Assembly: GCA_951804985.1 (NCBI GenBank)
Contig: OX638135.1
Location: 43,557,557 to 43,621,556 of the forward strand
Source of the DNA: Dryomyza anilis
Taxonomy: Eukaryota; Arthropoda; Insecta; Diptera; Dryomyzidae
Length of the DNA stretch: 64,000 nucleotides
Direction: 5' to 3'
Positions 21,655 to 33,477 of the stretch are shown piece after piece. Each line of letters opens with the position of its first letter. Position 1 is the stretch's first letter. The notes beneath the pieces are model-generated. The model was not told the DNA's origin. It searched no databases and saw only the letters and a list, made by a program, of their open reading frames with translations. Position numbers and translations under genes: made by a program.

Positions 21655-21960
21655 TTATGAGCGATAACTTGTTTCACAATCAATGTTTAGTTGGATCTCT
21701 GTGTTGGCATAACTCAAAATTTTTCTTGTTATATCTAGTGTGAAACCGTTCCTTATCATAAAGTCCATGCCAAGTATTATTTCGGCTATTATTTCCGCCA
21801 CTATAAAATCATGCTTAACTGTCGTAGTACCAATCATGATTTGCTTGGTAATTTTTCCTCTCATTGGAGCCTCTTCCCCTGTCGCTGTTTGCATTCTTAT
21901 TCATATAAGTGGCTCTACTACGTCCTTAACAAGGTTACTTCTTACTATATAGTGTGAAGC
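21655..21960 (-). pseudogene. Gypsy1 protease fragment, unit 1
   Basis: A minus-strand frame of 79 codons includes KHDFIVAEI and IILGMDFMIRNG, the ILGxD block in the second half of a retropepsin. The active-site Asp segment upstream is degraded by stops and frame changes between 21900 and 22080. LINE-C cuts it on the downstream side. Confidence 0.75.
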
Positions 21961-22084
21961 TCCCGTTAGCTCTCCAACGTTACCATATATGCTGTACAAT
22001 CAATGACTCCTTCGACAGTTAAGCTATTTGGCTTTCGAGCAATTTGTGAAATGGAGATTCTGGGGCAATCGGTTATGGGAGTCA

Positions 22085-22350
22085 TCTGACTCGTTTTAGT
22101 TTAAAGCTTGATTAAAATTTACGCTATTTTGGACATGATCCGGTCTTTCTTCATGTCTGGGTTCATCTGCAGATTGATTTATTGCGCGCTTGCGTTTTTT
22201 ACGACAGTCACGTGCCATATGCCCATATGTATCACAGTTGTAACATTTACCTTTGAATTGGGTATCTTTGTTGGCTGATGTGTGTTCGCCACGATAAATC
22301 GTCAGTTCCTTCTTTAGCTGGTCGACTTTAAGTTGTTCGAATTTAACCAT
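22085..22350 (-). pseudogene. Gypsy1 gag remnant with zinc knuckle, unit 1
   Basis: The frame starts MVKFEQLKVDQLKKELTIYR and soon reaches CYNCDTYGHMARDC, a CCHC zinc knuckle that binds RNA, followed by a basic stretch. Compared with unit 2 about 427 bp of the capsid-coding region are gone between the N-terminus and the knuckle. The join lies near 22289 (TGTGTTCG to CCACGATAAATCG). Gag packages the element RNA, and this copy cannot form a capsid. Confidence 0.85.
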
Positions 22351-22362
22351 TTTGTATCACCA

Positions 22363-22379
22363 TCCCACTTCTGACACCA
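22363..22379 (-). other. Gypsy1 primer-binding site, unit 1
   Basis: On the sense (minus) strand TGGTGTCAGAAGTGGGA lies one base inside the 5' LTR. From memory it complements the 3' end of a tRNA-Leu (TCCCACTTCTGACACCA), so tRNA-Leu is the likely primer. Confidence 0.75.
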
Positions 22380-22380
22380 A

Positions 22381-22914
22381 TGTTACGAAAATTCAGTCTA
22401 CGGAAAACTGTTCTATGAGTTCGTATCGCTGGATTGTGTACAAAATAAAAACACACTAATATTTGGTTTTAACTAGTATTATTTCAATTATTATTAGTTA
22501 ACTTTATTTACTTAAATAACAACTTAATAACAATCACTTATAACAACTGCTGTATTACTACAATTTATCTTGACAATATTCGCTTACGAGATGCACTAGT
22601 TCACTATCAAATCACAACTGAAGTACAGTGCCTCAGATGCGCGGCCTTATATACTGCAGGCATCAGTTCGACACGTTTCGACTTGTTTCGAGAACCTTCT
22701 ACTCGTTTCGTGAATGACGCATGCTATTGGCATCTCATTCGCACTCATGTGTTTTAATGCGCTGATCTTCCATCTCTTACTCGCACACTGCCTCAGTGCG
22801 CTGAATGATCTTCCGTATCTTTCTAACACATGCTTAGTGCGCTGAATTGTCTTGCGTCTCATTAATTATTGTTGATTGCTTGCACTATGGGGCAAATTAC
22901 ATCATTTCGTAACA
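22381..22914 (-). repeat. Gypsy1 5' LTR, unit 1
   Basis: A 534-bp LTR from TGTTACGAAAATTCAG to CATTTCGTAACA with 7-bp terminal inverted repeats. It is followed by ATAT, which duplicates the ATAT before the other LTR at 16398-16401. The LTR pair is nearly identical apart from the SINE in the other copy. Confidence 0.92.
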
Positions 22915-23800
22915 ATATTGAGATGGATGGCGACAGGAACGAGGCTCGAAAATTCTATCAGAAGATAAGACGCCTGACCGGAGGTTTAAAGACCGAACCC
23001 TCTTCCTGTCAGGACGATGACGGGAATCTTGTAACAGAGTATGTAACAGGGTACACTGGGATTATGGAGAGAGCACTTCTCTGATCTTCTAGCAGGTGAT
23101 GATGACAACTATTCCGCTGATAGAAGACAGCTTAACAACCCCAGTTGCTGAGGACAGTGTTGACATACCGCCGCCTGACCGTGAAGAGGTCTGTACAGCC
23201 ATCAACAGGCTGAAAAACAACAAAGCCGCAGGATCGGATGGTCTGCCTGCTGAATTGTTTAAGACCGGAAGCGATGAGCTCATAACGAGCATGTACCAGC
23301 TCATCAGCAGAATATGGTCAGCTGAATATGGCATGCCTAGCAAATGGAATCTCAGTATACTCTTCCCAAGCCTTAAGAAGGGGGATCCCACGATACGCGC
23401 CAACTACCGCGGGATAAGACTGAAGCCCATCGTCAACAGACTGATTGGATCTTATCAGTGCGGCTTCAGATCTGGCAAGTCCACCATAGAACCGATTTTC
23501 GCATTGCGCCAAATCATGGAAAAGACCAAAGAGAGGCAGATCGACACCCACCACCTCTTCGTCGACTACAAAGCTGCCTTCGACAGTCCGATAAGAAGTC
23601 GCCTATACGCCACCATGTCTGAGTTCGGTATACCTGCGAAACTTATAAGGCTTTGCAGGATGACCCTGAGCAACACACGTTGCTCAGTGAGAATTGGGAA
23701 CAACCTCAACGATACGTTTAATACCGAACGAGGTTTAAGACAAGCCGATTCCCTATAATAATGGAGAAGATTGTAAGAGTTGCACAACTCCATCACAATA
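22915..23800 (+). pseudogene. Element A (RTE-like LINE) reverse transcriptase part, unit 1
   Basis: This continues the frame interrupted at 16401. EARKFYQKIRRLTGG and SCQDDDGNLVTE come first, then a stop near 23084 and a frame change. The RT blocks NKAAGSDGLPAELFK, YQCGFRSGKSTIEPIFALRQ, HHLFVDYKAAFDS (first catalytic Asp) and GLRQADSL follow. The downstream segment with the YADD block is missing. A short in-family tail MEKIVRVAQLHHN ends at 23800, where element J begins. The GLRQADSL-stop shows that the RT is dead. Confidence 0.85.
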
Positions 23801-24973
23801 ATGGCACTAGGTGAGACCCAGGTTAATGAGGGTGCAGGTCCACTGGATTTTCATATACCTGTTTATCACCTACTGCCATTATTCTCTGCCCATAGGGGCC
23901 TTGCTCTTTTTATTCGAAGTGACGTTGCGTATCAACTGCAGAAACAACATAGTGTGTCGGATAGCGAATTTAATACTATTTGGGTTAAATTCAAAATTCA
24001 AACACACATCATGCACTTGTGCTTTCTTTATAGGAGTCCGAATTTAGATAGGGTTTCCACCTGTAATAAGCTGGATGCCTTATCTGATTCGATCTCAAAT
24101 ATATTGGAGCAATTTCCAGGCAGTGAAATTGTTGTTGCCGGCGATTTTAATGTGCACAACGCCACTTGAGCCCCGAAGAGGAATATATGGCTTTACAAAA
24201 ACGCAAATTGGGTTGCGTTTAATGATTTTTTTCGCAACATTAATTGGAAATTGTGTTTCGCTGACAGATACATAAATGCTGCGGCTTTAATGGTACGAAA
24301 TATTATTTTATTAGGTATGTGGTCCTTCATACCTTCTAAAAAAATTAGCATTAAACCTAAGGACCACTCTTGGTTTAATGAGACTTGCAGGATTGCGGTC
24401 AGGTCGAAAGAGGAAGCCTTTAAGAATTGGCGTTCTAACAAGAATGCTGATACTGAAAGACTTCGTATACAGGCTAGGAATCTCTGTAATGCCGTGATCT
24501 CGCGCGAAAAGTTTCTTCACGAACAAAACGCGCGCAAAAAGGTCCTACTCTATCACAGGGGTAGTAAAAATTTCTGGTCGTTTGTAAAAAGGGTGAAGAA
24601 TCAGACGACATCGTCTACTCTAACTCTTAGTATGAATGACCAGACCTTCACTGACCCGGTATATAAAGCTAATCTCTTGGCAGAATTATTTGCAAATAAT
24701 TCAACGCTCCCAGATAGTAATCAACCACAGCCCGTCGTCGATTTTGTTTCTTCTGCAATGCCGGAGATACATTTTCGAACTCGGGCAGTTAAAAAGGTTT
24801 TAACAAACCTCAACATTAACAAAGCCTCTGGGCCAGATGGCATTTCTGCCCATGTGTTGAAGAAGTGCGCGTCAACGCTGGCTTGTCCGTTGCGTAACCT
24901 TTTCAACATCTCCTACACGACAGGAGTTTTTCCATCTTGTTGGAAGGTTGCCAATGTCCAGCCAGTTCCGAAA
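23801..24973 (+). pseudogene. LINE J left arm of palindrome, unit 1
   Basis: A Jockey-superfamily LINE reading rightwards from ATGGCACTAGGTG. It shows MALGETQVNEGAGPLDF, ALFIRSDVAYQL, IVVAGDFNVHNAT (GDFN endonuclease block), a basic linker and NKASGPDGISAHVLKK at the start of the RT. It stops at VANVQPVPK. About 260 bp of endonuclease present in unit 2 are deleted at 24168, after AACGCCACTTG. At 24973 it meets the inverted right arm. Confidence 0.85.
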
Positions 24974-26761
24974 ACTCGATATCCGAAAACTCGATATCCA
25001 TCGAGGAAATGATTCACCGACACCATATGCAATTAGTTTTTAAACGAGGGCTTTATGCCACACTCGATCAAAAGCCTTGGAGATATCAAGAGCAACAGCC
25101 TTGCTCTCCCCGAAAAGGTGAACACAATTATTCCACTTTTCGGAGAGGACCACCATCAAGTCACCTGTGGATCTGGTCCTACGGAAACCGTATTGTCGGT
25201 CACTGAGCAATTCGTTGTGCTCAAGATAGTTCACAAGGTGGAAGTTAATTACGTTCTCCATTACCTTGGAGAGTGCAGAGCATATTGCAATGGTTCGGTA
25301 ATTGGCAGGGTTCGTGGCGTCGCTATTTTTCGGAACTGGCTGGACATTGGCAACCTTCCAATAAGATGGAAAAACTCCTGTCGTGTAGGAGATGTTGAAA
25401 AGGTTACGTAACATCTTGAAGAAGCCAGCTTCTTCAACACATGGGCAGATATGCCATCTGACCCAGAGGCTTTGTTAATGTTGAGGTTTGCTAAAACCTT
25501 TTTAACTGCCCGAGTTCGAAAATGTATCTCCGGCATTGCAGAAGAAACAAAATCGACGACGGGCAGTGGTTAATTACTTTCTGGGAGCGTTGAATTATTT
25601 GCAAATAATTCTGCCAAGAGATTAGTTTTATCAACCGGATCAGTGAAGGTCTGGCCATTCATACTAAGAGTTGGAGTAGACGATGTCGTCTGATTCTTCA
25701 CCCTTTTTACAAATGACCAGAAATTTGTACTACCCCTGTGATAGAGTAGGACCTTTTTGCGCGCGTTTCGTTCGCGAAGAAACTTTTCGTACGAGATCAC
25801 GGCATTACAGCGATTCCTAGCCTGTATACGAAGTCTTTCAGTATCAACATTCTTTTTAGAACACCAAGTCTGAAAGGCTTCTTCTTTCGACCTGACTGTA
25901 ATTCTGCAAGGCTCATTAAACCAAGAGTGGTCCTTAGGTTTAATGCTAATTTTTTTAGAAGGTATGAAGGACCACATACCTAATAAAATAATATTTTGTA
26001 CAATTAAAGCAGCAGCAATTATGTCTCTGTCAGCGAAACACAATTTCCAATTAAAGTTGCGAAAAAAATGATTTAACGCAACTCAATTTGCGTTTTCGTA
26101 AAGCCATACATTCCTCTTCGGGGCTTTAATCGAAGAGGCGCGTAAACTAGAATACGAAAACTCAGCGGAAACAGTACAGTGGTCGGGATTACCAAGGACT
26201 TTTACATAATATTTTTCATGATGTGAAGTCAGAAAAAGGTCTAGGACTTTTGGGCTTTGCCCGCCGACGCGTGAAATATACGTCGGCTCCTTCACCATTT
26301 GAGTGAGTTGGTTGCACTCGGCAAAAAGCTCAACATAACAACCCTCCTGTGTTGATAGACCCGAGTGGCTCAACCAAGTGGCGTTGTGCACATTAAAATC
26401 GCCGGCAACAACAATTTCACTGCCTGGAAATTGCTCCAATATATTTGAGATCGAGTCAGATAAGGCATCCAGCTTATAACAGGTGGAAACCCTATCTAGA
26501 TTCGGACTCCTATAAAGAAAGAATCAAGTGCATGATGTGTGTTTGAATTTTTAAGTTAACCCAAATAGTATTAAATTCGCTATCCGACACACTATGTTGT
26601 TGCTGCAGTTGATACGCAACGTCACTCCGAATAAAAAGAGCAAGGCCTCTATGCCAGAGAATAATGGCAATAGGTGATAACCAGGTATATGAAAATCCAG
26701 TGGATCTGCACCCTCATTAACCTGGGTCTCACCTAGTGCCATTATTTGTGTCCTATGGATG
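24974..26761 (-). pseudogene. LINE J right arm of palindrome, unit 1
   Basis: The same LINE reading leftwards. It runs from MALGETQVNEGADPLDF near 26742 through VVAGDFNVHNATWLSHSG and the linker to RT blocks YRTIAICSALSKVMENVI, YGFRRTRSTGDL and ALDISKAFDRVWHKALV. It breaks off at the centre of the palindrome. Several stops and frameshifts interrupt it, for example near 25570 and 26060. With the left arm it forms an inverted repeat of more than 1 kb. About 20 bp of J 5' sequence separate its start codon from the gypsy2 LTR. Confidence 0.85.
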
Positions 26762-27432
26762 TGTTAATATCCCTATTTTATCACCTAAAAATTAGACATT
26801 TAATAAATAATAACACTTACTCCATTTCAAGTTTATCCTTTTTATAATTTTTATTTCCTTTTACAGCTCCACTTCTTGGACTCACTTCTTAATCTTATAA
26901 CAACTGTCTTAAGAACTAAATAACTAAAGCTTAAATACTAATACTTAAACTAAGTTTCAATGCTACTTTCTCAAACATCTCTTGCTGTTTTTCTTTAATT
27001 TCACATTTTGCCAGAGTTTTGCCGTGAGAAAAACCGCAACTCATACAAAAATTCATTAACTCATGATAACCTTAATTTAAAGTCGTCATGAGTTTCTTTG
27101 CCTACCAGGTAGTTTTATTGCGTGCATATTTGTTTACAATTCAACCGTTTAACGCTGCCGCGAATTGGGTTCGCAGTCACTAGTGCTGACATTGTATATT
27201 TTCGCCGCATGTTTTAACAACAACAGCAAGTGCGTTGTTAACCCATATTGAAAATGGCATGCTTTTGTTTTCAATAACAATTGCACAATATATTAATAAA
27301 ATATGTTCGCAACCTAATTTAATGAACAGCAAGAGATGCCCAATAGGAAAAGTGTATTCAAATGACTGATTGTCATCTGCCTTAGGAGAAATGTGTTCAA
27401 ATGACTGATTGCCATAATATTGACACTCAACA
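26762..27432 (-). repeat. Gypsy2 3' LTR, duplicated copy in unit 1
   Basis: Begins TGTTAATATCCCTATTTTATC and ends TTGACACTCAACA, matching the 39269 and 53376 copies. It is preceded by GATG (26758-26761). A sense-strand purine tract AAAGGGGGAGGAA at 27433-27445 is the polypurine tract. It has no partner LTR of its own, because the rest of gypsy2 was not included in the duplicated unit. Confidence 0.9.
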
Positions 27433-27561
27433 TTCCTCCCCCTTTACAAAAAAAAAAAATGTTTTTATTTTTTTTTTCTTATATCACTTCCAACCTCCAT
27501 ATATTAACGTACTCTATTCTTACTACATTCACATATATACGTTCGCCTTCCTGCTTATTAA

Positions 27562-28404
27562 TCATCGTTTTTGTGTACTATTGCCGTTGTTTACCTCATG
27601 GTTGTCTTCTATTTCCTTTTGTAATTGCTCCAGTGTCCTCTGTAAGTTGCGTGTGGCCTGTTGAGTTACTGCTCGTTCCCACAGGCTTACCGGTGCCTCT
27701 GTTTTAAAATATTCTTCTTCCTCGTATGCCTTTATAGCTCCCTGGGTGGGCTCAAATAGAACTTTTCCCGCTGGTGCCTTGGATTTGTACCAATTCTCTC
27801 CGTCGTTGGACACCATAGGTATTATGGTTGGCTCTGCAGACAGCAAAACCCTTCTTACCATTGGCATGGGTGCAGCGAGCCCCATCTGTGATAGCGGTAC
27901 TTCTAGTCCCAGTGTTGCCTTCAGATCCTCTTGGTTGTTCTCTGGCTTACTTACTTCTGATTGCTTATCATTAGTTTCGAATGTATTGCTTATCATGTGG
28001 TCGAATTGCTGTATTTCGAACTCATGCCACATCACAGGTGTATTTTTGAACGCGATCCGCAACTCGTGGTTTCTCAACGGACAACCCTGACTTATGACGA
28101 AATATCCAAAACCAGTTAGCCTTACTTCGGCTTCTTCTTCGCCGCACTGTAGGACAAATCCCTCGGCACAGTATAGCACCTTTGTTCATCGCTGACTGCC
28201 CTGCGAGCTTCACACACCGGGACACGTCTTCTCCTGACAGTTTTAGGTACCTATCCTTCTTCCTGCTGGCCGCTATGTATTCTCCTGCGTTCTGCACCAC
28301 CAAGACCCATCCCTTTTGGCCTGGAAATGGAACGGCATACACCTTCAACAAATTGAACGGAGTAGGCTCTGGTAAAGGAATTTTTACTACTACTACTAGT
28401 AGGT
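27562..28404 (-). pseudogene. Gypsy2 env 3' part, duplicated copy in unit 1
   Basis: A minus-strand fragment of an errantivirus-type envelope glycoprotein gene, equivalent to 40090-41080. The upper part (about 28351-28175) and the lower part (28179-27562) are in different frames because about 170 bp near 28172 are missing relative to unit 2. The upstream end is cut at the SINE T2 head. In an intact element env directs membrane entry; this is an isolated, broken fragment without its N-terminal half. The C-terminal part is rich in Glu, Lys and Gln. Confidence 0.8.
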
Positions 28405-28719
28405 AGCCGCGGTAGCTCAGTGGTTAGTGCGTTGGACTGCGAGTCGAAAGGTCCCCGGTTCAAGCCTGGACTGGGGCTAACAACATCTTTTCATAGAAAC
28501 ATTTTTCTATACCGCGCTACCTCTCGTCAGTAAATGGCAAACCTACGAGAGTAAAACCATTGCCTATGAAAAAGCTCTCACCCGCCGTTCGGATTCGGCA
28601 ATAAACTGTAGGTCCCACCACTTTGAGTACAAATATAACACGCACAGCTCAAAATGGTGAGAGAGCTCGGCCGAAGTTCTATACAGGACTGTAGCGCCAA
28701 ACTATTATATTATTATTAC
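28405..28719 (+). mobile_element. tRNA-derived SINE, copy T2 at the duplication junction
   Basis: Same A box, B box, body and ATT-rich tail as T1. Its left flank is gypsy2 env (TTTTTACTACTACTACTAGTAG) and its right flank is gypsy1 LTR (CCACTGCTGTATTAC), so it has no matching target duplication. It shares GCGAGTCG in the head with T3, and GGTCCCCGG, AATGGCAAACC and CGGCCGAAGTTC with T1. That is a T3-like start and a T1-like remainder, as expected for a recombinant copy. Confidence 0.88.
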
Positions 28720-28721
28720 AT

Positions 28722-29102
28722 CCACTGCTGTATTACTACAATTTATCTTGACAATGTTCGCTCACGAGATGCACTAGTTCACTATCAAATCACAACTGAA
28801 GTACAGTGCCTCAGATGCGCGGCCTTATATACTGCTGGCATCAGTTCGACACGTTTCGACAAGCTTCGACTTGTTTCGAGAACCTTCTACTCGTTTCGTG
28901 AATGACGCATGCTATTGGCATCTCATTCGCACTTATGTGTTTTATTGCGCTGATCTTCCATCTCTTTCTCGCACACTGTCTCAGTGCGCTGAATGATATT
29001 CCGTCTCTTTCTAACACATGCTTAGTGCGCTGAATTGTCTTGCGTCTCATTAATTATTGTTGATTGCTTGCACTATAGGGCAAATTACATCATTTCGTAA
29101 CA
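28722..29102 (-). repeat. Gypsy1 3' LTR remnant, unit 2
   Basis: Only the part of the LTR to the right of the SINE insertion point is present, from CCACTGCTGTATTAC to CATTTCGTAACA. The first ~170 bp of the LTR were left behind at unit 1, which marks the recombination boundary. The polypurine tract follows at 29103. Confidence 0.88.
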
Positions 29103-29139
29103 CTGCCCTCCACCTAAATCTGTTCGTCCCGAACAGATG

Positions 29140-29472
29140 TTAATCCTCTCTCTCTCTGAATGGCGCCAACCTTTCTAAATGTACTACTTTCATTTTTCGT
29201 CTAACGCCTGCAGTATTCTGAATCCGATACACGACATCGTTAATTCTTTTAATTATCTTATATGGTCCTTCCCAGTGTGTTTCTAGCTTAGGGGATAAGC
29301 CTTTCTTCCTTTGTGGGTTATAGAGCAAAACAAGCTCTCCTTCCGTAAATCCCTCTGTATTTGTGCGCAAGTCGTATTTGACCTTCATCTTATCACTCGC
29401 AAATTGTGTACGCTGTCTTACAAATTGATGCACTTCGTTCATTTCTTCACTTTTTTTAATTTCAAAAACGCC
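29140..29472 (-). pseudogene. Gypsy1 integrase C-terminal fragment, unit 2
   Basis: Residue-for-residue the same 100-codon frame as 17309-17611, again fused by the internal deletion to the RT connection region. The DDE core and zinc finger are absent. Confidence 0.85.
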
Positions 29473-30405
29473 CTTTCTTGATCATCACCCCATTGAAATG
29501 CGCGGTTAATTCTTGTCAATTCGTGAAGACTGCTAGCAACATTGGCAAAACTTGGAACAAATCGCCTGTAGTATGTACATAGCCCCAAGAACCTTCGAAG
29601 GTCATGTAGGTTCTGTGGTCTGGGCCACTCTTTTACGGCAACTATTTTATCCTCGTCGGTATGTACACCTTCTGTGGTAACTCGATGACCCAGATATTTG
29701 ACTTCTTTCTTAAAAAGTGAACATTTCTTTGGGCTAAGTTTCAGTCCCGCACTTTCAAATCGAAGAAAAACTTCTTCTAGATTTCTTAGATGTTCATTGA
29801 AATCCTTGCCCATAACAATTATGTCATCAAGGTATACCAGACATGTTTTCCAGTGTAAACCTTTTAATACGAGCTCCATTAACCGCTCGAATGTAGCTGG
29901 GGCATTGCACAGTCCAAATGGTATTACCAGAAATTGCCATAGTCCATCGCCAGTACTGAATGCGGTCTTCTCTCGATCGTTCTTATCGATTTCTACCTGC
30001 CAGTAACCGCTTTGCAAGTCTAACGTAGAAAACCATTTTGCATTAGAAAGTGTATCCAAGGTATCGTCGATTCTAGGCAATGGATAGCTATCCTTCTTGG
30101 TTACATCATTTAACTTTCGGTAATCAACGCAAAACCGCGTACTACCATCCTTCCTTTTAACCAACACCACTGGTGAGCTCCATAGGCTTTCTGATGGTTC
30201 CACGACACCATTTTTGTCCATCTCTTCGATTAAATGTGACACTTCATCCCGTCTGGCAAGTGGTACTCTTCGCGGTGCTTGACGAATTGGTTTATAGTCA
30301 CAAGTGTCTATTCGATGTTTTACGATGGAAGTTCTTCCGTCGTATTGGCCTTTAGTAGCGAATACATACCAGTGTTTATCAATTAGTTGTTGTACTTTAC
30401 CCTTT
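29439..30405 (-). pseudogene. Gypsy1 reverse transcriptase, unit 2
   Basis: Same RT as 17641-18573, with LDLQSGY and the YLDD catalytic block. Here the frame is one base longer near 29526 and continues through NRAFQWGDDQERAFLKLKK to the deletion join, giving a 267-codon open frame. It still lacks RNase H and the integrase core. This copy shows the state of the element before the unit 1 frameshift. Confidence 0.9.
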
Positions 30406-30700
30406 TTATTTATCTATTTGCGGTGTATTGTTGATTTTTGATTGACTTGCTTCACAATTTATTATCGGAGATGCCTCTTGACACCTATCTATTACTGTTC
30501 CTTTTTTAATTAATTTGGACGAGTTTTCCATGTTGAGAACTCTTATTGGAACAACTTTGTCTTTTGTCGCTTCAACTAATGTTCCTCCGACAACAATATT
30601 ACTTCTGCTCATTCATTCGCTTCTATAACCCACAACTTGCTTATCCCACAATCTCCATTTAATTTCGCCCAAACAATTGCTTCTGAATTAGGTGGTATTT
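30406..30700 (-). pseudogene. Gypsy1 protease-RT linker, unit 2
   Basis: Same segment as 18574-18880, with SRSNIVVGGTLVEATKD. Nine bases (about 30615) are missing relative to unit 1, and the terminal stop is shared. LINE-C cuts it at the upstream end. Confidence 0.7.
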
Positions 30701-30831
30701 TTCTATTTTTTTTTTTTAATAATAATCGAGTTTTAGCTAATACAGCTAGCTTGCACTTTCACAGCATAATGCTGGAAAATATTTACCCACTAAATTAGTT
30801 GGGCTCGTGAACAACACATGCATTTGTTACA

Positions 30832-32219
30832 TTATAGTTTAAATCTACATTTGAGTTGATTTTTTGACAGATTTATATTATACTGTGGACAATTATTAAC
30901 TAAATTACACATTCGATTGAAGGGTGAAGCAGCTACATAATTAGTTCTACTATAAGGTACATAAAAAAGAACATCACGATGTCTGCTACTTCTACGATTA
31001 TGGTTAAAACTAATATAGTTAAGAAGCTCGGGTGAATCAAGTCTACCGGTTATTAATTGATGTATGTAAATGATATCGGCAATCTGTCTGCGCTCGTCAA
31101 GAGTCTTTAAATTTAGTAGTTTCAGACGATCTACGTATGGAGGAAAATGTAAGTTATCCATCCAATTTAAACCCTTGAGAGCGAAACGTACGAAGTTTTT
31201 CTGTATCCTTTCGATTCGGTCATTATGTACCTTGTAGAAAGGAGACCATAATTGACTTGCATATTCTAATTGTGAACGAACCAGAGTGCAATATAGAGTC
31301 AAAGTTGTAAGGGGACTATTAAATTCTTTAGCCCATCGTTTGATAAAACCAAGTAATGATGAGGCTTTTTTACATATATTTTCAATATGTAAATTAAACG
31401 ATAAATTTGTATCGACAAACACACAAGATCTTTCACCACGTGCACCCGATTTAAAATTTTCTCTTTTAGTGAATAGTTGTATTCTAGTTTATTTCTTTTG
31501 CGAGAAAATGTCATGGCTTGACACTTTTCTGGATTAAGAATCAAGTTATTCTTACAACACCACGTTTCAAATGATTTTAAGTCGGACTGAAGTATATGAA
31601 CGTCCTTATCGTCATTTATTGATTTATATATTTTCATATCATCGGCAAAAATTAATAGATGCGAGTACTTAATGTTGTATATCACATCATTAATAGCCAG
31701 TATAAATAACAGTGGACCAAGATGACTACCCTGGGGTACCCCAGATGTTGCAATAAATGGCGAAGATAAATTATTTCTGAATCGTATTTGATATGACCGA
31801 TCAGATAAATAGAATCCTATCCACTTAACAAAGAATTCGGGAAATCCCAGTACCTTTAGTTTGAATAAAATTAAGTTATGAGGAAGTTTATCGAAAGCTT
31901 TACTGAAATCTGTGTAAATGCAGTAGACTTGTTTTCCTGATTCTATTGAACTTATTGCAAATGAAGTGAAGTCTAATAGATTAGATACTGTGGATCTTCC
32001 GGTTACAAATCCGTGCTGACGTGTGGTAATTACATCTCTACAGTGGATTTTAACTTGATCATATACAATACGTTCAAACAATTTTGGTATTGATGACAAT
32101 TTAACGATTGGCCTATTGTTATTTACATCATTTTTACACCCCTTTTTAAAAATTGGGCTTATAAATGAGTTTTTCCAAAATATTGGGAAATTACTTTCAT
32201 TTATTGATTTATTAAATAT
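30832..32219 (-). pseudogene. LINE-C reverse transcriptase and C-terminal region, unit 2
   Basis: Same blocks as in unit 1: GFVTGRSTVSNL, YTDFSKAFDKLPHNLI, GVPQGSHLGPLLF and FADDMKIYK, then the C-terminal domain at 30832-31422. The frame break near 31420 is the one seen in unit 1. Confidence 0.88.
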
Positions 32220-33463
32220 GGAACAAAGTGGTTACATAACGAAGTACCACATTTCTTTATAACTGTTGCCGGGATACCGTCTGGTCCAGAACTAAAATCA
32301 TCATCAATCGTCGAAATATATTGCAAAATCTGCTCCGGAGAAAATGATATAGGGACTAATGAAGTTTTAGGAGCAGGACGCATGTAATCAAAGTAATTAA
32401 CATCGGTTATAAAAGAATCATTAGAGAATGATTGTTTAAACAGACTTGCAAATAGGCCACATATGACATTAGGGTCGCTAGTGAATCCATCATTATTTTT
32501 AAAAGAAGCAGGAAAACCATCGCTCTTTTTTTTAGTATTGATGAAACCCCAGAACTTTTTTGGATCTGATAAAATTTGTATCTTCATTTTATCAATATAC
32601 TCAGTGTAAAGAATTTTAGATATAGACTGGAATTCCAGAAACAATTTGTTGTATGTTTCTTGGTCACTTGGGTCTTGACTGCTGACATATCTATTCCATG
32701 CTCTATTCCTAGAGTTACGTAGCATCTTCAATTCCTTAGTGTACCAGGGATACGATGAGATCTTAGTGAACTTAAGGCTATATGGTACAGATAGTGCTAT
32801 GCAGGAAAAGAGTTCATGGTAAAAATAGTTTATGACAACATCAAGTTCATTATCATTAATATAGTCTGATATTAAATCAATTTTAGCAGACAACAATTCA
32901 TTTAACAATGAAAAGTTGGCTTTTTTAAAATTAAATTCATAAGCCTTGTCTGCAGATTTACTATTAATGATATTCGCTCTATCAGATTGATAAAATATTG
33001 TTAGAGGCGGATGATATGCATCAATCTCCATTAGAACATTCGTCGAATTTGTAACTACAACATTGTTACTATCTGTAGTAAATACTAAGTCAAGTTGTCG
33101 TTCCAGACAATTAGTAATACAACTTACTTGTTGTAAGTCAGATGATATAGTGTCAACAAAAATCTGTTCTTGTCGAGATTTAGAGTTAGACGCACAGAAA
33201 TATGTGTCGTCGTCAGAGTTATTCCATATTAAATCTGGTAAATTAAAATCACCTAAAAGTATGATATCATCAGAACTATCAAGCATTTCCAATACAAAAT
33301 CTATGGAGTTAGATAAGGTCTCATAGACTTCTATGCTACTTTTCGGAGGAATGTAAGCGTTTAAGACATAAACACAGGAATTGTGAAGTACAATCCTAAC
33401 ACAAATAAGCTCTAATGAAGCAGCAATTGGAATTTCTAATAAGGAACTTATTAAATTGTTCTT
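32201..33463 (-). pseudogene. LINE-C endonuclease (partial) and RT N-terminus, unit 2
   Basis: Same 363-codon frame as in unit 1 with a handful of substitutions. It holds ILLGDFNLPDLIW, LDLVFTTDS and SGPDGIPATVIKKC. 5'-truncated and separated from the RT by the shared frame break near 32220. Confidence 0.85.
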
Positions 33464-33477
33464 TATTGCTATTATTT

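Larger units (their letters stand above)
16571..28404. repeat. Large tandem duplication, unit 1 (11.8 kb)
   Basis: Everything from the SINE head at 16571 to 28404 recurs in the same order and orientation at 28405-41082, with few substitutions. The unit holds SINE, part of gypsy1 with LINE-C, part of element A, the J palindrome, a gypsy2 LTR and the 3' part of gypsy2 env. Unit 1 is shorter by about 0.84 kb because of deletions in gypsy1 gag (~427 bp), in the J left arm (~260 bp) and in env (~170 bp). Confidence 0.93.
30706..33472 (-). mobile_element. LINE-C (Jockey/CR1-type), unit 2
   Basis: Copy of 18881-21649 with a T-run at 30706-30717 and the same TATTTTT duplication. Only scattered substitutions separate the two, for example in the endonuclease and C-terminal frames. 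The shared frameshifts show that the insertion predates the duplication. Confidence 0.9.
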
